Shown here: one piece after another, positions 20,728 through 30,919 of the stretch | How the letters are laid out: each line of letters begins with the position of its first letter | How positions within the stretch are numbered: position 1 is the first letter of the stretch | Assembly: GCA_963576735.1 (NCBI GenBank) | Contig: OY755171.1 | Span: 13,330,001-13,394,000 of the forward strand | DNA: 64,000 bases | Direction of reading: 5' to 3' | Source: Bedellia somnulentella | Taxonomy: Eukaryota; Arthropoda; Insecta; Lepidoptera; Bedelliidae | Made by a program: the position numbers and the translations under genes | Notes under the pieces: generated by a model | Told to the model about the DNA's origin: nothing | Database searches by the model: none | Seen by the model: only the letters and a program-made list of their open reading frames with translations

Positions 20728-20731
20728 TAAA
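20726..20731 (+). terminator. poly(A) signal of the capsid-protease block
   Basis: AATAAA overlapping the protease stop codon, followed by further AATAAA-like words. It is the only clear signal after the ATPase-to-protease block, which fits a shared 3' end for several transcripts. Confidence 0.5.
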
Positions 20732-20855
20732 ATAAAAAATATTATTAAAATATGTTGTGTTTTTATTCCTTACTTCGTTGATATGGATAATGTGAAGAAT
20801 ATCAGTAAAACCATATAATTAAAATAAACACTATCTTTATTTAACGTATTTAACA

Positions 20856-21561
20856 TTAAGAATTTTTATTAGAAAAGTGATATTTTTTAACGTTTGGTAT
20901 TTCTGAAATTTCTTTCGTTATGTTATATATTACTTCTCGAACTCTTTGGTGATTCGAATTTTTTGTCGGTTCCACATAATACTTAAGCCGCACGTCGGCG
21001 TATTTCCATTGATTTTGTTGATCGATGTTTGCTGTCTTTTTAAGATCGAATATTTCAATTTTAATCATATGTGTGGCATTCGCTGCATCATTTCGATTTG
21101 ACGAAACATATGACATTCCGCCGTCTTTTGTGGCCCGACCAACAGTAGATGAGCAGTTCGTTTTCTTCTTTTTATTTTCTTCGAAAAACTCATCAATCGA
21201 GTGTTCGAGTGCTGAATGCTTTCGTTTCTTCGTGGAGTATGAAGGCGGTGGTAGAGATGTTTCTTCGTCCGACAAACCATAGTAATAGGTTTTAAAAGTA
21301 TTCTCCACCAACGTTTCATCTATGATGTCGGCACAATGTGATGTCTAAAACAAATAGCAAATAACAAACATTATTAGATAAGGTTACCCACTGTTAACAC
21401 TTTATGGTTTGGAATCTTTATAGCATACACATAAGATACATACATGTACAATGTCATATACGGGTTCCAGGATCCATCAACTACGTTTAACACAATAGTA
21501 TTATAGCGAAAATATATTAACAATACAATAAAATAATGTGTTAAGATATACTTACTTCCAT
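20856..21561 (-). CDS. spliced inverted-repeat gene, unknown function (right copy)
   Basis: Mirror copy of 9718-10423 with the same predicted protein of 164 residues. Exons on the minus strand are 21561-21556 and 21344-20856, and the intron is 21555-21345. The copy converges on the protease gene: the two stop codons are about 130 bp apart, so the two transcripts would share or overlap their poly(A) regions. Because both arms carry the gene, any intact element has two identical doses of it. Confidence 0.75.
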
Positions 21562-22007
21562 AGTTTGTAGTGGAGGTGTTGTATTCACTTGTACGAGCAA
21601 AGGAGAGTAGTAGTAACGGGTCACTATCAACGCAATATGAAGAATCTATTGTCTGACCATGTTATATACTCGTAGTGATGCAATTGTGATAAAGATGTTG
21701 ATTTTCTCGTTTCTTAATATTGTTGATTGACAAACAGGACTTTAGCATGTTAATGAGTATTTGATAACTAATATCGTTAACTATTTCGATAAAGTTCCGA
21801 TAAGACTTCCATATTATGAGAAAGAGTAGGTAGACTACGTATGTTTTCAAAAAATGATGAGATACGTATTCGCACACTTGTTTAATTAATCAAGTAGCTG
21901 CAATATGATGAATTTATATATAAAAATTGTGAAGTGTGGAAAATGATAATATTGTATTGGATAGACAGAACGAATAAGTTATTTATAAGTATAAGTAATT
22001 TATATAG

Positions 22008-22248
22008 ATACATCATACATAAATATGCTCACGACTATAAATCTCTAGAAGGGGTAGCCAGAGCTAAGGAATTAAAAATACTTTAGCCACTTTTGGAAAG
22101 TTGAATGGGGAACAGATGATGAAATAAAGTTTTATTGTGAGCGGCCTCCAACCTCATCGCACGAAAATCCCTTTAAAGCCCCAATACCGTTAGTTGCCTC
22201 TTAAGTACACCTGAAGTAAGAAATGGGGTAGTGCTATTCTAAGTCTAC
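22008..22248 (-). repeat. SINE-A copy inside the right inverted repeat
   Basis: Inverted counterpart of 9031-9271. Confidence 0.8.
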
Positions 22249-22323
22249 ATAATATGCGAAATATCATAAGTCAATATAAAATAAATATTAAATCATCCGT
22301 GATAGCTCACTAGGCAGAACCTC

Positions 22324-22401
22324 GGTTGTTAATGTCATATGATGTTTAGAAGTAGTAGTACCTCTGCCTACCCTTCCGGGGATATACAGCGTGAATATTT
22401 G
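22324..22401 (+). repeat. SINE-B 3' fragment inside the right inverted repeat
   Basis: Inverted copy of 8878-8955, carried in the opposite arm of the element. Confidence 0.7.
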
Positions 22402-22660
22402 AGACTTGAGCATTAAAACATTATGTTAGTATTCGTTAAAGTGGGTTTTGTTTAGAATGTGGATGACGTCAGGTAGGTGATTAAGACATTGAAATCAAAT
22501 ACAATGATGCATTAGCTTAATGAGTTTTGAGCATGAAGCCGAGGCATCATTAATGAGGTGATTACTAATCATCTAGGAGGTTTGGAAAGGATTATGTATC
22601 TCTGAAACGCTTACAGATACAGCTCTGAAACCCAGCGCAATCGCTTCAAATGGGGGGCTA

Positions 22661-22664
<4 letters not shown>

Positions 22665-22710
<46 letters not shown>
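22665..22710 (-). repeat. poly(T) tract of 46 in the right inverted repeat
   Basis: Counterpart of the left tract, ten bases shorter. All other terminal bases compared are identical. Confidence 0.9.
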
Positions 22711-22712
<2 letters not shown>

Positions 22713-22808
22713 GTTGGGTCTGCTGCCCTTGATAATACTTTGAGGCGAGAGAGGGGAGAGAAGCGGGGGTGGAGGGGGTTGAGCCAGAACTCCCATAACC
22801 CTACTACT

Positions 22809-22814
22809 GCTATA
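22809..22814. repeat. target-site duplication, right copy
   Basis: GCTATA directly after the last base of the right inverted repeat; it matches 8455-8460. Confidence 0.9.
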
Positions 22815-23627
22815 TATTTATATCGACTATTTGTTTTTACATAAGTAATGTATTATATATTATATTCCGCTTGTATGACTCTCGTGCTGTCACTGGAGAG
22901 CGCTGACTGAAAATCAGTGCTGTGAGGTAACTGCTCATGTTTTTTTTTAGTTTATCATTTTAATTTGTTAATAATTTCCTCTTTTTGATTTTATGTTTCT
23001 TTGTGAATATTTAAGGTATTCTTTTTATTGTCTCTTTTATTTTCACTGTTTTTTTGTAGTTGTAAATATTTTGTTTATCTTTTGTTTTTTTTTGTTTGGT
23101 TTTTATTATTTTTGTGTTGCATATCTGTTGTGCCATATTTACGGCGAATGAATGAATTTCTTCTTCTTCTTCTTTTAGTACCAAATCTTATCAGTTACGG
23201 TCCAAATAATAACTTGTCATTATTGTAATGATGAACAGACCAACCGAATAAAGAAAAAGAGGTACGCTATTCGTTTTAGTTTTTTTTTATGTTAGTTACC
23301 CGATTATTTCGTTATTAGGCAATGGATTTCTAAAGTTATTTTTCTGTTATTGCTTGTTGGATACGCTTCCAAGGTTAACCCATTTATTTTTTAAAGGGTT
23401 TGGTTGCATGGTTAAAATAATATTTCAAAAATATTGTGAAATGTATGTGTATAATAATATATCCGTGGACGACTCTGTTGTTAATCGAATTTTGTATGCT
23501 TGTTGAGTTTCCGTCAAATTACTGTGAAGGGGGTTCCATTTTTGCTTATTAAAAGTATAAAAATCGTTATTTGGAAATTTAAATTGAAAATATATTATTA
23601 TTTGGTTTTAATTGTGACGTAATCACT
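22815..23627. other. non-coding, T-rich, nothing firmly recognised
   Basis: A T-rich stretch (about 22930-23180) ending in a (CTT)n run resembles the low-complexity end of an interspersed repeat, but I cannot match it to another copy in the window. No exon. Confidence 0.35.
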
Positions 23628-23680
23628 CACGGGGGCGTATAATCGGTTGTCGTGAGTTCGAGCCCCGCTGGTGTCGTTTT
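23628..23680 (+). repeat. tRNA-derived SINE head remnant
   Basis: GTGAGTTCGAGCCCCGCTGG fits a tRNA B box and its flanks, and is followed by a run of T that would stop RNA polymerase III. No cloverleaf can be drawn upstream. The same block in reverse occurs near 62310-62345. Confidence 0.35.
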
Positions 23681-23809
23681 TTTTTATTTGCTTAATTGAT
23701 CAGTAACAATCCCCAAATGAAATTTTGTTGCAAAACAAATTATGCATACATAACTAATTGTGACTTTATTAACTAAGATACAATTTCATTTATTATGTTA
23801 TTTAAAATA

Positions 23810-23880
23810 AATGTAAATCGTATAAAACTAGGTATTAAATGGTCTTGCCATTTAATACCTAGTTTTATACGATTTACATT
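23810..23880. repeat. perfect 33-bp inverted repeat with 5-nt loop
   Basis: The left arm 23810-23842 and the right arm 23848-23880 are exact reverse complements; the loop is TCTTG. The first base pair outside the arms does not match. It may be a small palindromic element, a snap-back duplication or a hairpin RNA source. Confidence 0.9.
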
Positions 23881-24590
23881 GTACCGTCCGTATATACAAA
23901 CCTCCATCGCCTAATTAAATATCCGATGAAACTGTAATCAGATGTCGGTCGGATAAGTGTAATTAAATGGCACAGGCGAAGAGTGATTTATTAATAGAAA
24001 AGCTCTGGCCGTAATGAAATACTGGGTAGACAATAGCAAGCGGCCCGTGAAAATTAAATTCTCGGCAAGGAGCGGAGGGCGGGCGGCCAGAGAAGGTCGT
24101 TCGTTCAGTCTCTGCTACAATCTTCGCGGCCCGCGCCCGCCCTCGGTCACCACTGACCACTTAATTATTAACAGATCCCCAACTTATTTCTTGGCTGCTT
24201 CGTAAATCGACTCCAAGGAACACCCAGTTGTATAACGAAAGACGTGTGGAGTATAAATTTGTCGGCGAGGGAATGTAAAGAAGATTGGTTTCTCAGTAAA
24301 ACGTGCGAGGGGAAAGGGGTGAATTCAATTTAGGCCCGAAGATCCTGTTTGTATCGACTGGATGCATATTTTTCTATATATTCTGTCAGATGATAGTCTT
24401 AAACGATTACGTTTTATTTATTATAGAAATGCAATCATTTAAACGATCAGTATAACACATAACACCAAACTACTCTAATCTCACCAACATTGTATAATCT
24501 AAACGCATTTATTAAAATTTCAAGAATCAGTTCCATAATAACACTTAAAAGCTGTTGTCTGAGTATACTTTTTCAATTAGGGTATTAAAG
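23881..24590. other. non-coding, GC-richer around 24060-24160
   Basis: No supported gene. Overlapping open frames at 23960-24205 on both strands reflect raised GC content only. Confidence 0.4.
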
Positions 24591-24835
24591 CCCGACCCCC
24601 GTCATTATATTAGAGTGTTGTTCCACCCTGTTCCGGCGGGCGGGCGGCGCGTGGCGGCGGCGTGGCGGCGCGCAGTCGCGGAGTTCCCGCCACGGACATC
24701 ACAACAACGGCCCGCGCCACTTCGCGTACAGCTACAGCATTGCTCGCACGGCCTTTCACTTCTCTCCCGATCAAAACTTTTCACGCGCTATTCCTTCATT
24801 CGATAGCGATCTATTCCAATAGTCACTTTTCTGAA
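24591..24835. promoter_or_regulatory. GC-rich, CpG-dense patch before a possible transcription start
   Basis: In an otherwise AT-rich region, 24630-24720 is dominated by GGCGG and CGCG words. It lies just before an initiator-like TCAGT (24836) and a possible 5' untranslated exon. I read it as a candidate promoter of the LMO gene. There is no TATA box. Confidence 0.3.
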
Positions 24836-24997
24836 TCAGTGTCCTCGATTGGTGTCGTCTTATTGAAGAACAGGATATTTCGTGATTTAAAGTTCGTTGT
24901 TAAACAAAACTTTTGTGAATTTTTGTGACTGTGAATATTTTGTGGATTGAACTTTTAATAAACTTTATAGTTCTGAAAAGAAACACAGCAGTTTCCG
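24836..24997 (+). other. possible 5' untranslated exon of the LMO gene
   Basis: Begins at TCAGT (arthropod initiator) and ends at the strong donor CCG|GTAAGT at 24997/24998. The 160 bp between lack any ATG, as expected of a leader. It would splice to 49074 over about 24 kb. Nothing in the sequence proves the link; it could belong to another transcript. Confidence 0.3.
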
Positions 24998-25000
24998 GTA

Positions 25001-26160
25001 AGTTCATATATGTTTTACACGCATACACGCTAAACACCGGCTTTCAAATAAATTTCGCTTATTTGTTATTCTCCATTCAAGATAAGAAGATAAAATATTT
25101 TTGATATAATTCTGTTTCCATAATACTTTTTTATTATTAAAATTCAATAACATCATACGATTTATGAGACCTTTAAGCCTTTTAAACCATAAAATTACTA
25201 TTAGTCTCCTCAAGCGTAGAGGAAGTAAAATAATCCGCTTAAAAACATAAACTTGATAGAAAAATAATAAACGTTTATCGCTTCGAGTCGATAAAATATG
25301 ATTTGAAGCTTTATTGAAGGTCTACTTTGTAAAAGAGTAGGTAGTGTAACAATAACGACGTCGTTCGACGGTTAGCCGTTTATGGGCCGCGACTGCTTGT
25401 TGCTGTGATATGACTGTAATATTTAGCTAGATTTAAGGCAGAAATCCCTTGTTAAATATACGACACAAATGTAACTTGCAGATTAGAATAATTTGACCTA
25501 TATTGTTTATTATAAAATATGTAAATAAAATACAATGTATGTAAACTGCAGCGGAAAACAATGCTGGATCTAAACGGCCCAAAATAGGTAATAGATAATA
25601 GGTTTTGTGGTGGTTACGATGATGCTTTGTGTGATGGTGATGGTGATAAGGTGTGAATGTGAAAGAATAAACTCTTATTTTCATTTCCTTAATATAAGAG
25701 CTTTTAAATGTAATGTGTATATTTACAATCAAATTTACAAAGAACATGATTAGTACACGCCTAAATTTTTATAATGATGGGTATATTGTACTATATCAAC
25801 TCACAACGCCTTAATCTTTATAATGATGGCTTTAAACTCACACAGTAACAAACTAACGTTATGGTTAAAAATAAAATAATAAATAAAAAAGGTTTGAAAT
25901 ACAAACAAAAAAATATTGTGTACGGTGTTAGATAAAGAAACAACAACACAATTATGGTCTAATAAAATACAGATTGACGGCCACAAAGTTGAACAGAGAA
26001 ATAAAATAAAGAACTGATAATAATAATATAAATAATGAAGTAAAGCAAACGCTCTAGAAATATGTATAAATATATTAAAAGTAACCTTAACCAATGTGCA
26101 AAGAAATTGCATTTTTTCAGATTTAGCTGCGAGTGCAATTTATGCACAAATGTGAAAAAG
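25001..26160. other. non-coding, nothing recognised
   Basis: AT-rich; includes a short GAT/GGT-rich low-complexity run near 25610-25660. The longer minus-strand open frames show no domain and only biased composition. Confidence 0.4.
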
Positions 26161-26162
26161 AA

Positions 26163-26315
26163 CATAATATAACATAAACGTTCACGCCGAATATCCCCGA
26201 AGGGGTTGGCAGAGGTACTAATACTTCTGAACATCACGTGACTTTGTCACCTGGTGTTCAGAGTACCCACGTTTTGCATGGACAGTGTACTCACGTGATA
26301 GGGGGCAGGCGCGTG
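26163..26315 (-). repeat. SINE-B copy, 3' half
   Basis: TAACATAA tail, then CACGCCGAATATCCCCGAAG, GGGTTGGCAGAGGTACTAAT and GGGGGCAGGC, very similar to 43323-43460. It breaks off abruptly near 26312, so it is a truncated copy. Confidence 0.8.
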
Positions 26316-29300
26316 AAAAAGAAATATATAATATTTCAACAAATTAACAACCAGCCACCTCTTTTAATCGTAATAAATTGGGTTATTTTTGTAAAAAAAA
26401 CATATAAAACTACTAAACTGAAATATTTTATACATCTCTTTCATTCATTTTACAAATCTTTAAACGCGGTAATACTAAGAATTCATTTTGTTGTTGTAAT
26501 AACCAAAACAATTGCCAAAATTAAATATATATATAATAGGTTCCCCGATATTTAAACAATGAAAAATATTGAGTACCTATCATATCTTGTTTGTTTGCAA
26601 AGGTTTTGGGACTTCAATTATAAACAGACGTAATGAATGCCTGTAAGGGCTACAAATTAATTAAATTACAATAATTGATTGTTTCGCTGCGAATAGGCTT
26701 CATATTGTGTCCCAATTATAATTGATTCCATTAACAAAGCTTCGGCCATAATTGAAAGTAGACAGATTCGCTAAAAGGGAGGATAAGGTAATTACAAGAT
26801 CCAATTTAGAATTGCCAACTCTACACTTTGCTGTTAGTTTCAAACAAAAGCTTAATTAATTAAGTCGAGAACAATTAAGCTTGCTGCCGTAATATTCTCA
26901 GCAATTATGTGGAATGTGACGTATTTTGTTGTACAGTCCTTAATTGGCGCGAAGTTTCGGATCGGATTGTATGACGCTAATACGACGTACAAGTAATTAT
27001 TGCATCGCGCTCGCAGCAAAACACATAATTGTGAAATCCGCCGGCAATTCGTTAAGCCACTGACACATAATCCGACGTGATGAGCTCTCCACGCTCTTGG
27101 GAAACTGTCTTTGTGGGTGCGCTCCCGCAGAGATATGCTTCCAAATTAATTGACTAATCATCATTGCCTATGTTGATATGTGTTAATTAGTTATTAGATA
27201 CGTTTCGAACGCAATCAAATTAAAAACGAAGTTGCAAGACTGGTTGGGTGAAAAGGAGGAGTAGCATCGGTTGAATGCAGAGTGAAGAGGTGGTGCGGGA
27301 TGGCCGGCGTCGAACCATGCTCGTTACCGCCGCCTCGTTACGACGATTGTTTGTTCGAGTATGTAAAAATGTGTTTATTTGCACGTACGCTTCGGGGAAA
27401 AAATATATGAAAAGACCCTTTTAAGACTTTTAATGATTTCCCGGCAAAGGAAAATTGGGTTAGTTATTTTCTCTGGTCTCGCCCCTCGTTAAGTTTTAAT
27501 GGGGTAGCTACGACGGCGCAATCAAAGGTACTTATTTAAATGAACGGCGTTCACTCTTTAAATATGCCGTGAAAATTTCATTTTAGTAACTTGTTAGTAT
27601 ATAACGAGCAGCAACCGAACAGCTGTTACGCCGTTTCTCATTATTGAAGCGACATCACTTTTATTACCAGCTAGTACGGCCAGTCGATAGCAAATTTATG
27701 CCATTATATACTTCATTAAAACTAATTAGTTTCGAAACGAAAGCAACATCATTAATATCGGATTACTGAGAAGAAGGCTATAGATAAATCCCGTAATGTA
27801 AGGAGCCGCTAGTCGGTAAGTTCTCAACTATCGTTTACGGGTTTAGTAACTGCCGGTGGAAACACATTATAATAAGGAAAATGACCTCCCAGTCAACAGC
27901 CCCGGGCCGGTACTAGTATATCTGCAACTATGCCCAATTAATCTCCAGTAAAATGTTGACGTTGCTTGTTTTTGTCTGCAACTCGGCTCATTAGAACGAC
28001 GAGGCATGTTGATTGCATTCTGCAGCGCTTATTAGCGCAAACTCTCATTAGAGACCACTATTGTTGTAATTAAACAAGCAACAACGTCTACACCCGCCTC
28101 GCTAAGTCACGCGAAACAATTTCTTCGGAGTATCGCATTAAGAACGATAGTTGGCCGCCTCGCTAAGCCACGCGGATTTCTTGTACGAGTTTAATTAACA
28201 ACTCTATAGTAACAATGTTGGTGGAATACTGCGAAGGGGAAGTTCTTGTGGTGTCTGACATGATTTCCATTGTTAGTGGGCGTAGAAAAAAACGAGGCAG
28301 TTTGTTTAGGAACGGCTGACGCAATTAGGAAGATGCATAGTGTTCCTGACTAACAACATATAATAGTCAGTGTAGATAGTAAGCTCCGGTTTAATTGGAC
28401 AAGCGTCGCGTCGCAAGCGCCCGCGGCGGCTTCCTCTCGTTTCATACCAGCCTCCTAATTGGCCAACTAGCGCTAACAAAACAACTCTGTATGTTTACCT
28501 ACAGAGATTCTCTTATTAAATTCGTTCCAATGTATATATTTATTATTTATTAAATAGCAATACAGAAGAACTACGCAATAAAAGCGATTAATTTTCATTA
28601 GGACCATTGCCTGAGCGTCAATGTCGTCAATTAAATTAAATATATCACGTTTGCTATCAGACACGGCTGAGTCGTGGCCTAAATTGCGAGAACTCCTAAT
28701 GAGTTCAATTAAATACATAATGTTATCGTTTTATGTTTATGACATAGCGTGTGATTTGAATTGATTACCGTAATGCGGGCGATTGGCGACTCACGCTCGC
28801 GGCGCATGCGGCGACATACATTAGAATAAACATGATCATTTCTGTCAATAACATCTATGCTATATGTTAGTATATGTATGGTAATTTAATACTATTTTGT
28901 ATATACTTTGTATGATATTATATTATCTAATAATACTGGAGATTCCACGGTTCATCAGCCACTTGTGATATTATAGAAGAGTAAATATTAAAAGATTTAT
29001 TACTATTAATAATAAATTATATGATACTTAGAAATAAACAAATAATTAATATACATACCTAATCAACCTTATTTAAATAATACTTTAGATGAACACAAAA
29101 CATTAGAAAAATTGGGTGATATAAGCCCGAAACAACCCATTGTATCAAAGTTCTTTGCAGGCTAATAATAGTTGGCCGATGGAAAATCACATTACAGAAG
29201 GTTGGTTAGGACTTCATAGACGGGTGGACGACATACTTTGTCAGGCGGAGATGGGAGGCTATTTAATTTCCTCTCACAACTGTTTCATGTTCAACTGCAT

Positions 29301-29444
29301 GCACTATTGTTCATTATACACTGCCGATGCTATTTCTTGCTGCTATTTATTTATAGTATTTATAACCTTTCAAAGAGTTTTTTTTATAGGGTGGTTTCTC
29401 GAGATAGATCCTACTTTTCTATTTATGTATCTCTGAGTTGTAAA
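26316..29444. other. non-coding; possible regulatory DNA
   Basis: No coding signal. From about 26640 to 28820 the sequence has few repeats, a mixed base composition and many ATTA/TAAT core words, a look I associate with conserved enhancers around developmental genes. This cannot be tested without other genomes. Confidence 0.3.
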
Positions 29445-29955
29445 TTTTTAACCGACTTCAAAAAAAGGAGTGTTCTCAATTCGACCGGTTTTTTTTTTTT
29501 TTATGTTTGTTCGCCGATTACTTTGCCATTTATGAACCGATTTTGATTATTATTTTTTTAATTCGAAAGAAGATACTCCCGCATTGGTACCATGATGAGG
29601 ATATCAGGGTCTGATGATGGGATCCTGGAGAAATCGAGGGGAACCCTCAAATTTTATAGGCAAATGTACCGCGTTTTACATATTTTCTGAGTTTATATTG
29701 GCATTTGCTTCTGAAAATCATATTGTTATGCTGCTGAGCTGATGATAGAAGTTGTGGATCCTCAATCACTAGGTATTAGGAAACAGTTCTTTCCACATTC
29801 TATATAGATTTATACTCCTCTTCGCAGCTTTTATGAAGAGAAGTACAGGTTCACTAAACATTTCTTTTGTTATGTTATTGTTACCGAAAAAGTACCATGA
29901 GACCAGGATCCGATGATGGCATCCCAGGAAATCGAGGGGACTGTCGAAACTCACA
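29445..29955 (+). repeat. interspersed repeat beginning AACCGACTTCAAAAAAAGGA
   Basis: Starts with the AACCGACTTCAAAAAAAGGA head, continues through CTCAATTCGACCGG, TTTGTTCGCCGATTAC and AACCGATTTTGATTATT, and shows two GATCC..GAAATCGAGGGGA blocks (about 29615-29645 and 29905-29940). I know this type from moth genomes but cannot name its class with confidence. Confidence 0.55.
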
Positions 29956-29958
29956 ATT

Positions 29959-30128
29959 ATGTGACAGTGTATTTGTTCAAAACGCCGATAGGCCTGCCCT
30001 GTATAACGTGAGAACACTGCCTAATAAATCGTGGGTACTCTGAACAACAGGTGACATTGTCACGTGATATTCAGAAGTATTACTACCTCTGCTAACCCCT
30101 TCAGGGATATTCGGCGTGAGCGTTTGAG
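29959..30128 (+). repeat. SINE-B copy, 3' half
   Basis: ACAGTGTATTTGTTCAAAAC, GATAGGCCTGCCCTGTATAA, CTCTGCTAACCCCTTCAGGG and ATATTCGGCGTGAGCGTTTG follow the family order. It is truncated at its 5' side where the preceding repeat ends. Confidence 0.7.
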
Positions 30129-30337
30129 TCTTTCTTGAGATGTAGAATTGAAGACCATCGCCTTTCGAAGGATTTTAAGAACAATGTAAGGTTACATATG
30201 GTTGAGCCTATTTAATATCGTACTATAATAGAAATACCGGAAATACGAAGAATAATACAGTAACTGTCGCTTCCTCATCCGAGAGGCATCTTTGCCAGGT
30301 CTACCCATCTCTAAAACTCGTAAAATAAAATATTATT

Positions 30338-30919
30338 TAACAAAAAGAAAACCGACTTAATAGAAAAACAACCGAAAATAAACAATCTAGTACTAAAAAG
30401 TACGAAATAAGTTTTTTTAATTTAATATGAGTACTGTGATTGATACCTTAGCAATTTCTTTATTCCACACGCGTCAGTTCAACCTACCTAAATATTACAA
30501 TTCTCTTAAATTAATTTTTGAGTCGGTGCCAGACAAACAAACGTAAATTCACCCTGCTATCTATCTCTGATTATTACAATCTAAACAATATATATTCATA
30601 GCCTAACGTTTTAAATGATAATACGTACAAAAATCAATTTACCCTACAACTACAAGGTACCCTACATTTTACATGTATATGAAGTGCGAAATACACACTT
30701 CTTATTATCAATTTATCATCGAGGCTGGCACCGGCTCACAAATTAATTTAAGAGAATTGTAATATTTAGGTAGGTTGAACTGACGCGTGTGGAATAAAGA
30801 AATTGCTAAGGTATCAATCACAGTACTCATATTCAATTAAAAAAACTTATTTCGTACTTTTTAGTACTAGATTGTTTATTTTCGGTTGTTTTTCTATTAA
30901 GTCGGTTTTCTTTTTGTTA
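30338..30919. mobile_element. fold-back element with 195-bp inverted repeats
   Basis: Arms 30338-30532 and 30725-30919 are inverted copies with few differences; they start TAACAAAAAGAAAACCGACT and end at GGTGCCAG. The 192-bp centre has no coding capacity. The size fits a non-autonomous DNA element. No clear target duplication was found, so the class is open. Its outer ACCGACTT resembles the start of the repeat at 29445. Confidence 0.75.

Larger units (their letters stand above)
8461..22808 (+). mobile_element. complete Polinton/Maverick (adintovirus-type) element
   Basis: The element is 14,348 bp long, bounded by AGTAGTAGGG at the left end and its complement at the right, and flanked by GCTATA duplications. 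It carries the Polinton core set in one orientation: protein-primed PolB, packaging ATPase, integrase, two capsid proteins and a cysteine protease. Capsid and maturation genes mean it can be viewed as an integrated virus as much as a transposon. Every long frame is open and the two inverted repeats look identical apart from the length of an A tract, so the insertion is probably young. Whether it is expressed or mobile cannot be seen from sequence. Confidence 0.95.
20837..22808 (-). repeat. right terminal inverted repeat of the Polinton
   Basis: About 1,972 bp, the inverted copy of 8461-10442. In the stretches I compared, the only difference besides one base near the inner edge is an A/T tract 10 bases shorter (46 against 56). 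Confidence 0.92.

Noticed and set aside
24555..24928. Overlapping open frames in a GC-rich patch
   Set aside because: No domain, two frames at once, and the region looks like a promoter or leader rather than coding sequence.
25433..26237. Several minus-strand open frames of about 100 codons
   Set aside because: Low-complexity, Phe/Ile/Tyr-rich composition typical of AT-rich non-coding DNA.
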